Assembly (NCBI GenBank): GCA_003511885.1
Contig: DOIX01000388.1
Span: 1-13,798 of the forward strand
DNA from: Cyanobacteria bacterium UBA11153
GTDB taxonomy: Bacteria > Cyanobacteriota > Cyanobacteriia > Cyanobacteriales > Coleofasciculaceae
Direction of reading: 5' to 3'
Length of the DNA: 13,798 nucleotides
Positions 1-5,978 of the stretch are shown here, one piece after another. Below the pieces are notes generated by a model that was not told where the DNA came from, ran no database searches, and worked only from the letters and a program-made list of their open reading frames with translations. The position numbers were made by a program, and so were the translations under genes. Positions within the stretch are counted from its first letter, which is position 1. Each line of letters begins with the position of its first letter.

Positions 1-1436
1 TGTCGGAATTGAAAAGTTAAACAACCCGCTATTACTGCAAGCAACTTCAATACCTTATAATCATCGTCATCAAACTGCCATGAGTAAGCCTTCCAAAACT
101 CCGGACAATATTGCTTCAATAATTGCTCTAACGTTTCTTCTTGGTTAACCTCAATATCCTCAAAGTCACGACTTAAACAGGAAGTCAGCATATATCCTTG
201 CTGGTGAGGCAGTAGTTTGCTTATTTCTGTGTCGTAAACACCATTGTTGAATGCGATGTACCTTTTTCTGTCTGCGGGTTCCCATGTTTCGACAAATAAA
301 TCATTAGAAAGCTGTTCAACGACATCGTTCAACTTACTTGATGAGCCATATCGAATACCACGGGACTTCAGCAAGCTTTGGGTGTTAGCAGCAACGGTTT
401 TATTGTCTTTTTTGTCCCATGTTTTGCCATTCCAGTGTAACCAGTATCCTAGTTGATTGCACCATTTCCAGTTAGTCCGGTATTCATCAAGGATTAACTC
501 TACTATTTCTTCTCCATCAAGTTTCTTGTCAGACGCACTGACTTTCTTTTTAGCAAACTGTTTTTCCCAGATTTGTTTTAGTTTGTCAAGTGTCATCTTG
601 TTTTCCTCCTTCGGATTCCGGATATTGGCATTAATCCAGTTTTTCCGTTCACTCGGTTCCACAGCCGCAATAGCATCATCTACCCCCTTGTATTTCTCGT
701 CCCAAACTGGGGTGAAAACTTTTTGGAAGCCCTTAGCCAAGTATGCCTCATGGGCTTTTATTAACGCACGAAGCACATCCTTGTTCCTGACAAAATCCAT
801 ATCAAAAACAATTATCGCTGTCGGTTCTTCACTACATTCGACCGTAAAACTTAACACACAATTTAATCTTTCCCGTACCTTCCCATCTTTTAGCGTTGGC
901 GCAGCGCAATCCACACCTGTTACGGATATGGTAGGCAGATTACCATTGCTTATCAAGGATGCCGCTTTTTTCCCCCCCTCAGTGACAGCTATTACGCCTT
1001 CTGTAGCCGCCCTTACCCATGGTTTTCCTTCCGGCAATGGTAGAAATATCGCATCTGTGTCACCACCATAAGGGGTACGATACTTAGGCTTACCCCCAGT
1101 CTTAATCTGCAATCCTTTTTTGCCAATACAGAGAGTGGATTTTTGAGCGGGGTCTATGCTACGGATACCCCAAAACATGTCCCCAGACAGCTCTAGTTTG
1201 GGTAACGATAGTAGTTTTTTTACGTCACTGGCTTCGTATGCCCCTAGACAACCAGTACTGATTAATAGTCGGCAATACTCTTCTGTGACCCCACTTTCAG
1301 CACACCACTCATATTTGGGGTCAAATTTTATACCTTGCGTATTTTTCGTGGCACTGCTAGCATTATTAATAGTAGAGCTATTATTTGAATCGCTTATGAC
1401 AGAAGATACAAGGGTTGCGTAATCCTGGTTTTGCAT
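1..1436 (-). CDS. Plasmid/phage-type primase-helicase (DUF3854 Toprim-like plus D5_N region), partial at 3' end
   Basis: This reading frame is open for 478 codons from an ATG at 1436 to the window edge, so it is a real gene cut by the window. An SD-like GAGGA lies about 9 nt upstream of the ATG. Residues about 40-260 look like the DUF3854 domain of plasmid and phage replication proteins: a KYRTPYGGD stretch, then VTEGGKKAA (Toprim-like TEG, E153), FDMDF (D212, D214) and KGVDDAI (D253, D254). Residues about 300-478 resemble the D5_N region that precedes an SF3 helicase, with AFNNGVYDTE at about 395-404. The Walker motifs would fall beyond the edge. The role inferred is priming and unwinding at the element's own origin. 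Similar DUF3854 proteins serve as Rep proteins of cyanobacterial plasmids, so this is probably the element's replication protein. The domain call is fairly secure; the exact family name is not. Confidence 0.85.
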   Translation of the reverse strand, partial: MQNQDYATLVSSVISDSNNSSTINNASSATKNTQGIKFDPKYEWCAESGVTEEYCRLLISTGCLGAYEASDVKKLLSLPKLELSGDMFWGIRSIDPAQKSTLCIGKKGLQIKTGGKPKYRTPYGGDTDAIFLPLPEGKPWVRAATEGVIAVTEGGKKAASLISNGNLPTISVTGVDCAAPTLKDGKVRERLNCVLSFTVECSEEPTAIIVFDMDFVRNKDVLRALIKAHEAYLAKGFQKVFTPVWDEKYKGVDDAIAAVEPSERKNWINANIRNPKEENKMTLDKLKQIWEKQFAKKKVSASDKKLDGEEIVELILDEYRTNWKWCNQLGYWLHWNGKTWDKKDNKTVAANTQSLLKSRGIRYGSSSKLNDVVEQLSNDLFVETWEPADRKRYIAFNNGVYDTEISKLLPHQQGYMLTSCLSRDFEDIEVNQEETLEQLLKQYCPEFWKAYSWQFDDDDYKVLKLLAVIAGCLTFQFR

Positions 1437-1470
1437 GATAGATTGTCCTCAGTAATTTTTAAGTTTTTTG

Positions 1471-1512
1471 CCCAACTCACCAAGGTAAAAATAGGTGGTT
1501 GGGATTTTTTTT
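1471..1512 (+). terminator. Hairpin with T8 tail in the primase leader (plus-strand terminator or leader structure)
   Basis: CCCAACTCACC (1471-1481) pairs with GGTGGTTGGG (1494-1503) with one bulged T, followed by A and eight Ts (1505-1512). On the plus strand this has the form of an intrinsic terminator, although no plus-strand gene lies upstream. On the minus strand it is a stem-loop preceded by A8 in the 5' leader of the primase gene, about 35 nt before the start codon. Confidence 0.6.
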
Positions 1513-1514
1513 GT

Positions 1515-1543
1515 CATCCGGGTCATTGACCCGGATGATTTTT
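1515..1543 (+). promoter_or_regulatory. Perfect 10-bp inverted repeat at the 5' end of the primase leader
   Basis: CATCCGGGTC (1515-1524) and GACCCGGATG (1528-1537) form a perfect GC-rich stem with a 3-nt loop, followed on the plus strand by ATTTTTG. It starts at the transcription start predicted for the minus-strand primase promoter, so it could be a 5' stabilising stem in that mRNA, a terminator of an antisense plus-strand RNA, or an operator. Confidence 0.6.
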
Positions 1544-1544
1544 G

Positions 1545-1573
1545 ATTATACATGTCCATACCGATTTAGTCTA
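1545..1573 (-). promoter_or_regulatory. Predicted promoter of the primase-helicase gene
   Basis: Read on the minus strand: TAGACT (-35, 4 of 6 consensus bases, 1573-1568), a 17-nt spacer, then a perfect TATAAT (-10, 1550-1545). The predicted start is near 1538, giving a leader of about 100 nt that contains both hairpins described at 1471-1537. Confidence 0.55.
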
Positions 1574-1810
1574 GTCATTGTCAAATTGGCATAATTTAGT
1601 GCAGTGTTCTGAATAGTTGCAATTCCACCAAGAATATCTCTGTATTTTGTCCTTTGTTCAAAGACGGTAAAAAAAAGCACGTAATAACCACTGTTAAATT
1701 GTTTTCCATTTTCCGGAAATATATAGTATTTGTCTAGTGCAAGTCACTACAAGTTACCACCCATCCCCCTTGGTTTTGGACTGATTTTCTGAGTGGTGTT
1801 ATCCATTCAC

Positions 1811-1849
1811 AACCACACATCCTGTATGTTCCGAACATTATTTGGAACA
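1811..1849 (+). repeat. 39-bp repeat, copy 1 (inverted partner at 3751-3789)
   Basis: The unit begins AACCACAC, continues CCTGTATGTTCCGAA and ends GAACA. It matches the minus strand of 3751-3789 at 32 of 39 positions without a gap. Each copy contains two inverted 11-bp half-sites of the TATGTTCCGAA type about 5 bp apart, so the site itself is nearly symmetrical. It is a probable binding site of an element-encoded DNA-binding protein or recombinase. Confidence 0.7.
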
Positions 1850-2024
1850 CTGGGGGTATGTGGTTGTGGATATGGGAATCAGTAGGGATTAGGGCTGGCG
1901 TAGCTTGAGGCAAAACCAATCAGAATTTCACCTCAAACAACTCTCCTGTAACTTTCTGGTCACGAAACCTAGGTTTTGAGCGCAACTTAAGAATAAGTTA
2001 CGAGTGATTAGCCAGTCCGGTATT

Positions 2025-2033
2025 TGTGGATAA
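2025..2033 (-). promoter_or_regulatory. DnaA box
   Basis: TTATCCACA on the minus strand is a perfect match to the bacterial DnaA-box consensus, and lies in non-coding DNA beside palindromes and upstream of the replication gene. A single 9-mer can occur by chance; another perfect copy lies inside the gene at 4800-5459 (5322-5330). Confidence 0.4.
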
Positions 2034-2049
2034 CTGTCGGTAACATCCC

Positions 2050-2292
2050 CTAGGGGTTAATCGTTATCTTTGTTTTGCCTAACTCAACTCCACTCAAGTT
2101 TTCCTTGATAGTTTTCGTAGTCTCATTTAACTGCTTAAGGAAAACTTCCAAAACCAATAAAAACGCACCAAATTCACCTTCACTGCCATCCAGATGATAT
2201 GCCATTTCCTGGATGTGACTGCCTAATGCAGTAATGGTGTCGAGATTGTCAACAGCGTCAATCACTTCAATTAATTGTGTTTGTCGTGTCAT
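2050..2292 (-). CDS. Small acidic helical protein of unknown function (80 aa)
   Basis: I do not recognise this protein. It is short and acidic, and looks mostly helical, with a hydrophobic central stretch (FGAFLLVLEVFLKQL, about residues 41-55) that reads as amphipathic rather than transmembrane. The ATG at 2292 has a purine-rich AGGTAGG about 8 nt upstream, which supports translation. The stop codon TAG lies inside the CCCCTAGGGG palindrome. The gene stands alone between two palindrome-rich gaps and is flanked symmetrically by CCTAGG sites (1968 and 2049 on one side, 2402 and 2490 on the other). Its place between the candidate origin and the membrane genes could fit a copy-control or partition accessory role, but nothing in the sequence shows this. 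Confidence 0.6.
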   Translation of the reverse strand: MTRQTQLIEVIDAVDNLDTITALGSHIQEMAYHLDGSEGEFGAFLLVLEVFLKQLNETTKTIKENLSGVELGKTKITINP

Positions 2293-2331
2293 AATGGAAC
2301 CTACCTAGAATGAAATTGATGGACATGGAAG

Positions 2332-2365
2332 ATACCTGTAAAATGCGGTTACAGGTATTTTTTTT
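2332..2365 (+). terminator. Perfect 9-bp hairpin with T8 tail upstream of the 80-aa gene
   Basis: ATACCTGTA (2332-2340) and TACAGGTAT (2350-2358) are separated by 9 nt and run into eight Ts (2358-2365). This is a textbook intrinsic terminator on the plus strand, yet no plus-strand gene precedes it. In the minus direction it is an A8-plus-stem element in the 5' leader of the gene at 2050-2292. Confidence 0.6.
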
Positions 2366-2429
2366 GTTCTGCATTCATCCGCAAATGACTCATAGAGGAA
2401 CCCTAGGGGTTCATGTTATTGTTCGTTTT

Positions 2430-2451
2430 TCGTTTGTAAACGATTTTTTTT
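2430..2451 (+). terminator. Short hairpin with T8 tail, second in this gap
   Basis: TCGTTT (2430-2435) and AAACGA (2438-2443) flank a 2-nt loop and are followed by T8 (2444-2451). The tail shares the 14-mer GATTTTTTTTGTCA with the hairpin at 1471-1512. The rest of the 2293-2538 gap holds GAACCC-TAG-GGGTTC (2398-2412), AACCTAGGTT (2488-2497) and a GTTCG/CGAAC stem near 2508-2521. Confidence 0.5.
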
Positions 2452-2538
2452 GTCAATCGCTTATCCCGCATGGAATCGAAGCATAGAAACCTAGGTTCTG
2501 GTGATTGTTCGTCAGCGAACGAGTGAATTGCTACTAAA

Positions 2539-3273
2539 TCACCAAAACCTTTGCTTGAGGTACTCCAGATAGGATTTTCCTAGGGCTAAGTCACAGTCTA
2601 GGGTATCCTTGATTATTTCCTCATCAGACAACCCATCTGAAATACCTTTGGATATTGCCTTCCAACAAGTGCCATCCATTGACTCTGGGAAAACCGAGCG
2701 AAAATCACTTGTTTGAGTTATTTCTAGCAATTCATCATTCTCTACTTCTCCGATAGCCAAGTACTCATCAATCTCGACTGACTCCAATTCATCCCGTCCA
2801 AATTCTTCCATCATTATCTTCATTTCATCAAGGAACAATAATCGCTGTGATTTAGAAGCTAGGGCTAACTGATGTTTTATCCCCTCTAAAATCAACTGCT
2901 TTCTACCCTCGGATTTAATCCTGTTAATCTCAGAGGATATTTCATCGCTAGCTACTACATCATTTCCTAAATAGAGCGAGAATGACGCGGTAATGATAGC
3001 TACGAATAGAAAGAATATTTTCTCTATCTTGTAGTCCTGGTGAATTTGAGCTACTTTTGTCGCCCTATCTGAATTGAACCCATAAGGATAATCCCTGTCA
3101 TTTTCGGTGATGATGAAATTTTTCTGGTATTCGATACCGAAAGTACCAACTTCATTTTGTTTCCACACCTCTAACTTCTGTAAAGGGTAAGCAAATGAAC
3201 TGACCAAGGAAAACAAGGATAAACAGCTCAGTCCTATGAATAGTGGTTTATTTTTTAATACCGTGACTTCCAT
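2539..3273 (-). CDS. Two-TM membrane protein with cytoplasmic coiled-coil and possible HTH-like C-terminus (244 aa)
   Basis: I do not recognise a named family. A hydrophobic segment lies at about residues 10-30 and a second at about 84-102, separated by a polar loop of some 53 residues. Residues 105-185 are charged and helical, possibly coiled coil, and rich in acidic residues. The last ~48 residues (AISKGISDGLSDEEIIKD...GKSYLEYLKQ) have the rhythm of a small helix-turn-helix tail, of a kind I associate with cyanobacterial plasmid proteins; this is a weak inference. The gene begins inside the upstream membrane gene (26-bp overlap), which suggests translational coupling and joint action at the membrane. 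A GTTCG/CGAAC stem lies just downstream. Entry exclusion, transfer or stress sensing are all possible; none is shown. Confidence 0.7.
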   Translation of the reverse strand: MEVTVLKNKPLFIGLSCLSLFSLVSSFAYPLQKLEVWKQNEVGTFGIEYQKNFIITENDRDYPYGFNSDRATKVAQIHQDYKIEKIFFLFVAIITASFSLYLGNDVVASDEISSEINRIKSEGRKQLILEGIKHQLALASKSQRLLFLDEMKIMMEEFGRDELESVEIDEYLAIGEVENDELLEITQTSDFRSVFPESMDGTCWKAISKGISDGLSDEEIIKDTLDCDLALGKSYLEYLKQRFW

Positions 3274-3640
3274 TGGTGTTATCTCTCCCTATATAAATCG
3301 CTAATCCAACACCAGCAAGGATTACAAAGACTAAAAGCGATAGTAATTTGGAGGTTATTTCCTGGTTGTACCGGATAGTAATCTCCATGTAATCCCAGTA
3401 GCCACCAATCATCCCTAGGCACAATGCACCACCCAGAATCATTGCAAACTCTTTATTCTTTTCTATCGTTGCAATCACGTAGAGGCAGTAACCTAATATT
3501 CCCAGTCTGAGTAACAATATGGGGAATAGGAATGCAGGAGATAGACGACTTAGGAACGCCATACCGCAACTGATGGAAGCGTAGAGTACTAACTCGTTAA
3601 GGTTCTTCAAATGTCTAAGCATAAGTTTAGGTTTGGGCAA
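3248..3640 (-). CDS. Small multi-pass membrane protein of unknown function (130 aa)
   Basis: The protein is mostly hydrophobic, with about three to four membrane segments: one or two within residues 17-60, one at about 65-84 and one at about 101-118. The N-terminus is positively charged and the tail is short and polar (RDNTNGSHGIKK). A second in-frame ATG at codon 7 is an alternative start; I kept the longer form. It is the first gene of a two-gene unit, overlapping the 244-aa membrane protein by 26 bp, so the two probably form one complex. No enzymatic or transport motif is visible. It lies immediately downstream of the large inverted repeat at 3661-3810, which may hold its promoter or control its expression. 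Confidence 0.65.
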   Translation of the reverse strand: MPKPKLMLRHLKNLNELVLYASISCGMAFLSRLSPAFLFPILLLRLGILGYCLYVIATIEKNKEFAMILGGALCLGMIGGYWDYMEITIRYNQEITSKLLSLLVFVILAGVGLAIYIGRDNTNGSHGIKK

Positions 3641-3660
3641 GAATATTGGCGATGAGTCAA

Positions 3661-3810
3661 GCTTATTAATTACCTAGGAATCATCCAGTTAGCCACACCC
3701 ATGTCCCTTAACATGTTCGTGCATATTCACGAGTAAGTACAGGTTGTCTATGTTCTGAACAGTATTCGGAACATACAGGTCGTGTGGTTAAATCCTAGTA
3801 ATTAATAAGC
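3661..3810. repeat. 150-bp structured inverted repeat (possible cruciform, transfer or recombination site)
   Basis: The outer arms are GCTTATTAATTACCTAGGA (3661-3679) and, at 3793-3810, a reverse complement identical except for one missing C. Inside, CCACAC near 3693 pairs with GTGTGG at 3782-3787, and there are smaller stems (CATGT/ACATG near 3701-3715, TCGTG/CACGA near 3717-3732) and the second 39-bp repeat. It fills nearly the whole gap between the recombinase and the membrane genes. It could be an oriT, a single-strand origin, a structured RNA or a recombinase accessory site; the sequence alone does not decide. Confidence 0.65.
3751..3789 (-). repeat. 39-bp repeat, copy 2 (inverted relative to 1811-1849)
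   Basis: On the minus strand it matches copy 1 at 32 of 39 positions. Its core has two 11-bp inverted arms (TATGTTCTGAA at 3749-3759 and TTCGGAACATA at 3765-3775) that agree at 10 of 11 positions around a 5-bp centre, a layout similar to tyrosine-recombinase core sites. It ends 34 bp from the recombinase stop codon. Confidence 0.7.
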
Positions 3811-3823
3811 CTAGCTAACCCTG

Positions 3824-4732
3824 TTAGAACATACTGGGGATAGTCGGTCTGCTAATTACTGAACCCGCGTAATTTCGGTACAAAGTATCAACGTTATGCC
3901 CAGTAATTGATGCCACAGTACTGGGGCTTAATCCAGACTCTAGACAATGACTAATGAAAGTATGACGACAGTTGTAGGGTTTGCGATACTCAACTCCCAT
4001 CATTTCAAGTGTGCTTTTCCAGGTTCTCTTATTGAAATTATGGTCATCGATAGCACTACCATTTTGTGTAGTGAAAACCAGGAAAAAATCTATAGTCGCC
4101 AAGGTTTTGCGAGACTCGATAATCGATTTGATTTTCTCATTCATTGGAATAACCCTAGTTTTTCTGGTTTTAGTAGGATTTCTCTTACCTCTCGATAATG
4201 ATTCACCAATCCAAATTGTGCTATTTTCCCAGTTGATATGTCTCCACAATAATCCAGAAGCTTCACCAATCCTTGCCCCAGTACTAAGTAGAAACTGGAC
4301 ATAAGACAAGTAGTGTGGATGATACCGAGAAAATCCTTCCAAAATTAACGATATTTCACCTTTTGTGAACGGCCTAGGTGGTTGTTTTGGGCTAGGCTTT
4401 ATTTCTTTACTTAACCCAGAAAAAGGACTGGGTAAATTAAAGTCAATCAATCCTTCATCCCTTCCCCAATTCCACATCGCATTTAAGTAGCCAATTTGTT
4501 CCTTTGCTGTAGAAAGTGAACCATTCCTTTGTTCTGTTTTCTCTTTTAGGTGAACCAAGAATCTTCTGGCGATAGCTCTATTCGTTTCACTAATTACTGA
4601 TGACTCAAAAAATGACTGTACGTGATACCGGAAAGTGTCGTATTTTTTGATTGTAACTGGAGATACCATCAGTGACTTATAGTCTCGAAAGTCATCCCAC
4701 AAAGTCAGTAGGGTTGTTTGCTGTCTGTCCAT
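3824..4732 (-). CDS. int: Tyrosine recombinase / phage-type integrase
   Basis: This is a tyrosine recombinase that would catalyse site-specific insertion and excision of the element. From the ATG at 4732 it is 302 aa, a normal length. Residues 1-115 form a SAM-like core-binding domain and 120-302 the catalytic domain. Visible catalytic residues are R154 (STGARIGEASGL), a lysine near 188-191 (TKTRKTRVIP), the box II YNCRHTF with R256 and H257 (tyrosine in place of the first histidine, seen in many integrases), H279 (TGHN) and the nucleophile Y288, nine residues after H279. I chose 4732 because AAAGGA lies 6 nt upstream; the longer frame to 4825 would use a weak start and overlap the previous gene. 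It is the last gene of a minus-strand operon. Its natural target is probably the tRNA-Val fragment at 6388-6434. Confidence 0.92.
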   Translation of the reverse strand: MDRQQTTLLTLWDDFRDYKSLMVSPVTIKKYDTFRYHVQSFFESSVISETNRAIARRFLVHLKEKTEQRNGSLSTAKEQIGYLNAMWNWGRDEGLIDFNLPSPFSGLSKEIKPSPKQPPRPFTKGEISLILEGFSRYHPHYLSYVQFLLSTGARIGEASGLLWRHINWENSTIWIGESLSRGKRNPTKTRKTRVIPMNEKIKSIIESRKTLATIDFFLVFTTQNGSAIDDHNFNKRTWKSTLEMMGVEYRKPYNCRHTFISHCLESGLSPSTVASITGHNVDTLYRNYAGSVISRPTIPSMF

Positions 4733-4799
4733 GCTAGTCCTTTCTTTTTGGTAACACTGAGGAATTACCACTTGATAACCCCTCGGATTAATTACAGGG

Positions 4800-5459
4800 T
4801 TAATCAACAAAAGCACTCTGAACATAATCAGCTATTTTCTGTTTACGCTGACTATCGAATTCTGCTTTCTTTAGCTTGGTTTCGCCCAGTATTTTACGGT
4901 CACTAGCTAGTCGTTCAAATTCCACATCGATCAGTTCAGATTCAGCCCCATAAACCGAATTCTGATAGTAATCATGATAAGCCTGAGTACGTTTCTCTTT
5001 TAGTTGATTCCGTACATTAGTCCGGTGCTGTAGTTTGGTTGATTTAGCTTGATATCCAGCCATCATCAAGAAAATATCAGCAGTTTCCTTGTCTAGTTTT
5101 TCCTGATGCTTAACTGATTCCTTTGTCAGCAATTTGTAAAACTGAGCCAACTTTATTTCAGCCCGTAGTAACTGACGTACAAGCTTAATCATTTCTGGTA
5201 ATAACTTTGAGTCACCAGTAGCCATATCCACAATGGTTCTCATGGCTTTGATATTTTCAGCCACTTTCCCATTTAATGAAATATTAGATAGGTCAAAAGG
5301 TAAATTATACTTTTTGCTCAGTGTGGATAATTTGCCTTGAATAGCTGGCGGAACAATTACTTTTGAATCAGCAGTCTGAACCACACCAACTTTAAATTGA
5401 TTCTCCTTTGCCATGGGTTGTGGTTGATTTATTTTAGTTGTTGGTTTTCTGATGTCCAT
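4800..5459 (-). CDS. Basic, helical coiled-coil protein of unknown function (219 aa)
   Basis: No family is recognised. The first ~60 residues are polar and look flexible; residues about 65-215 are almost continuous charged helix, rich in lysine, glutamate and glutamine (for example KLVRQLLRAEIKLAQFYKLLTKESVKHQEKL), suggesting a coiled coil. There is no membrane segment, signal peptide or cysteine cluster. The ATG at 5459 has a strong GAGGTG about 5 nt upstream, so it is surely translated. It follows the 112-aa gene by 16 bp and precedes the recombinase by 67 bp, so all three probably share the promoter at 5870-5899. A structural or DNA-associated partner of the recombinase, such as an excision or accessory factor, is one possibility. 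The length is larger than usual for an excisionase and no HTH is apparent. Confidence 0.75.
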   Translation of the reverse strand: MDIRKPTTKINQPQPMAKENQFKVGVVQTADSKVIVPPAIQGKLSTLSKKYNLPFDLSNISLNGKVAENIKAMRTIVDMATGDSKLLPEMIKLVRQLLRAEIKLAQFYKLLTKESVKHQEKLDKETADIFLMMAGYQAKSTKLQHRTNVRNQLKEKRTQAYHDYYQNSVYGAESELIDVEFERLASDRKILGETKLKKAEFDSQRKQKIADYVQSAFVD

Positions 5460-5475
5460 ATTTCACCTCGATTAG

Positions 5476-5814
5476 TTACAGAAAAACTCGATAAATTGAT
5501 GCGCCACCAACAGGTAGAGTTGTCATGGTATTGAGACAAAGTGCCCGACTAGAACCACATTTGGTGTAAAGCATCACGCCATTGGGGTCTAGGGCAAAGG
5601 GTGAGCCACTGGGTAAGTCATCCCAGTCAACTGGGTTCTGTTGGATGGTTAGGGATTTAGTTACCGTAGTCGTCTGACCAATTGGCTTAAGGATTGGCTT
5701 GGAACGCTTACGGGTCTTGCTATTGGCGAGTTGGTAGTGTCGCACTTCCTTGCAGAGTCGCTTGTACTCGCTCTCTGAAAGTTGGCTACTGGGTATTGGG
5801 AGTGTGTCTGGCAT
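5476..5814 (-). CDS. Hypothetical protein, first gene of the recombinase operon (112 aa)
   Basis: No family is recognised. The N-terminal half is basic and helical, with a strongly positive patch (NSKTRKRSKPILK) at about residues 32-44 that could bind nucleic acid. The C-terminal half (from about residue 65) is glycine- and serine-containing and probably beta-rich, with two cysteines. I chose the ATG at 5814 because AAGGA lies about 8 nt upstream and because the alternative TTG at 5865 falls at or before the transcription start predicted from the 5870-5899 promoter. It is followed 16 bp later by the 219-aa gene. Position at the head of the operon, facing a divergent RHH regulator, suggests that it is produced under the same control as the recombinase. 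Confidence 0.65.
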   Translation of the reverse strand: MPDTLPIPSSQLSESEYKRLCKEVRHYQLANSKTRKRSKPILKPIGQTTTVTKSLTIQQNPVDWDDLPSGSPFALDPNGVMLYTKCGSSRALCLNTMTTLPVGGASIYRVFL

Positions 5815-5869
5815 GTGGGTATCCTTTGGTAGAGTTTTGGTAGAACCCTGATTAAAACCTAACAATCGG

Positions 5870-5899
5870 ATACTAATCGGAAATAAATGTGAATGTCAA
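5870..5899 (-). promoter_or_regulatory. Promoter of the 112-aa/219-aa/int operon
   Basis: On the minus strand a perfect TTGACA (5899-5894) is followed after 18 nt by TAGTAT (5875-5870, 4 of 6 consensus bases). Transcription would start near 5863, leaving a leader of about 50 nt with an AAGGA site before the ATG at 5814. The divergent RHH gene starts about 80 bp away, so its product could act here. Confidence 0.6.
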
Positions 5900-5978
5900 T
5901 TAAATTGCGATTACAGCACTAATTTGTGGTTGCCTAGGCGATAATAACAATAATGGAGATTACGATTAAAGGTGGATG

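Larger units (their letters stand above)
1437..2049. other. 613-bp non-coding region, candidate replication origin (core about 1811-2060)
   Basis: I see no credible gene here. The stretch holds the primase leader and promoter, a degenerate copy of the TGTTCTGAA half-site (1605-1613), the TTTCCGGAAA palindrome near 1710, the 39-bp repeat at 1811-1849 inside a larger imperfect palindrome (CACAACCACA on the left, TGTGGTTGTG on the right), the AAACCTAGGTTT palindrome (1965-1976), a perfect DnaA box (2025-2033), a one-mismatch DnaA-like TGTGGATAT near 1864 and CCCCTAGGGG (2047-2056). Palindromes and DnaA boxes next to a gene for a replication protein fit a plasmid-type origin. That is inference: I found no clear iteron array and no marked AT-rich unwinding block. 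Confidence 0.4.

Noticed and set aside
457..1422. Plus-strand ORFs of 204 and 88 aa
   Set aside because: They lie opposite the primase-helicase frame, which is open throughout and carries recognisable motifs.
1734..1919. 61-aa minus-strand ORF
   Set aside because: It runs across the 39-bp repeat and its surrounding palindrome, has no clear ribosome site, and its composition follows the repeat rather than a protein.
1850..3750. Invertible phase-variation segment
   Set aside because: The flanking repeats are inverted, but their central bases differ, so strand exchange would leave mismatches; kept only as an open question in the findings.
3947..4304. Plus-strand ORFs of 83 and 107 aa
   Set aside because: They are antisense to the catalytic domain of the recombinase and lack any ribosome site or family resemblance.
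4733..4825. 31-residue N-terminal extension of the recombinase
   Set aside because: It overlaps the previous gene, and the ATG at 4732 has a good ribosome site and gives a normal length.
5322..5330. Second perfect DnaA box
   Set aside because: It is inside the 219-aa coding region with no palindromes around it, so probably chance.
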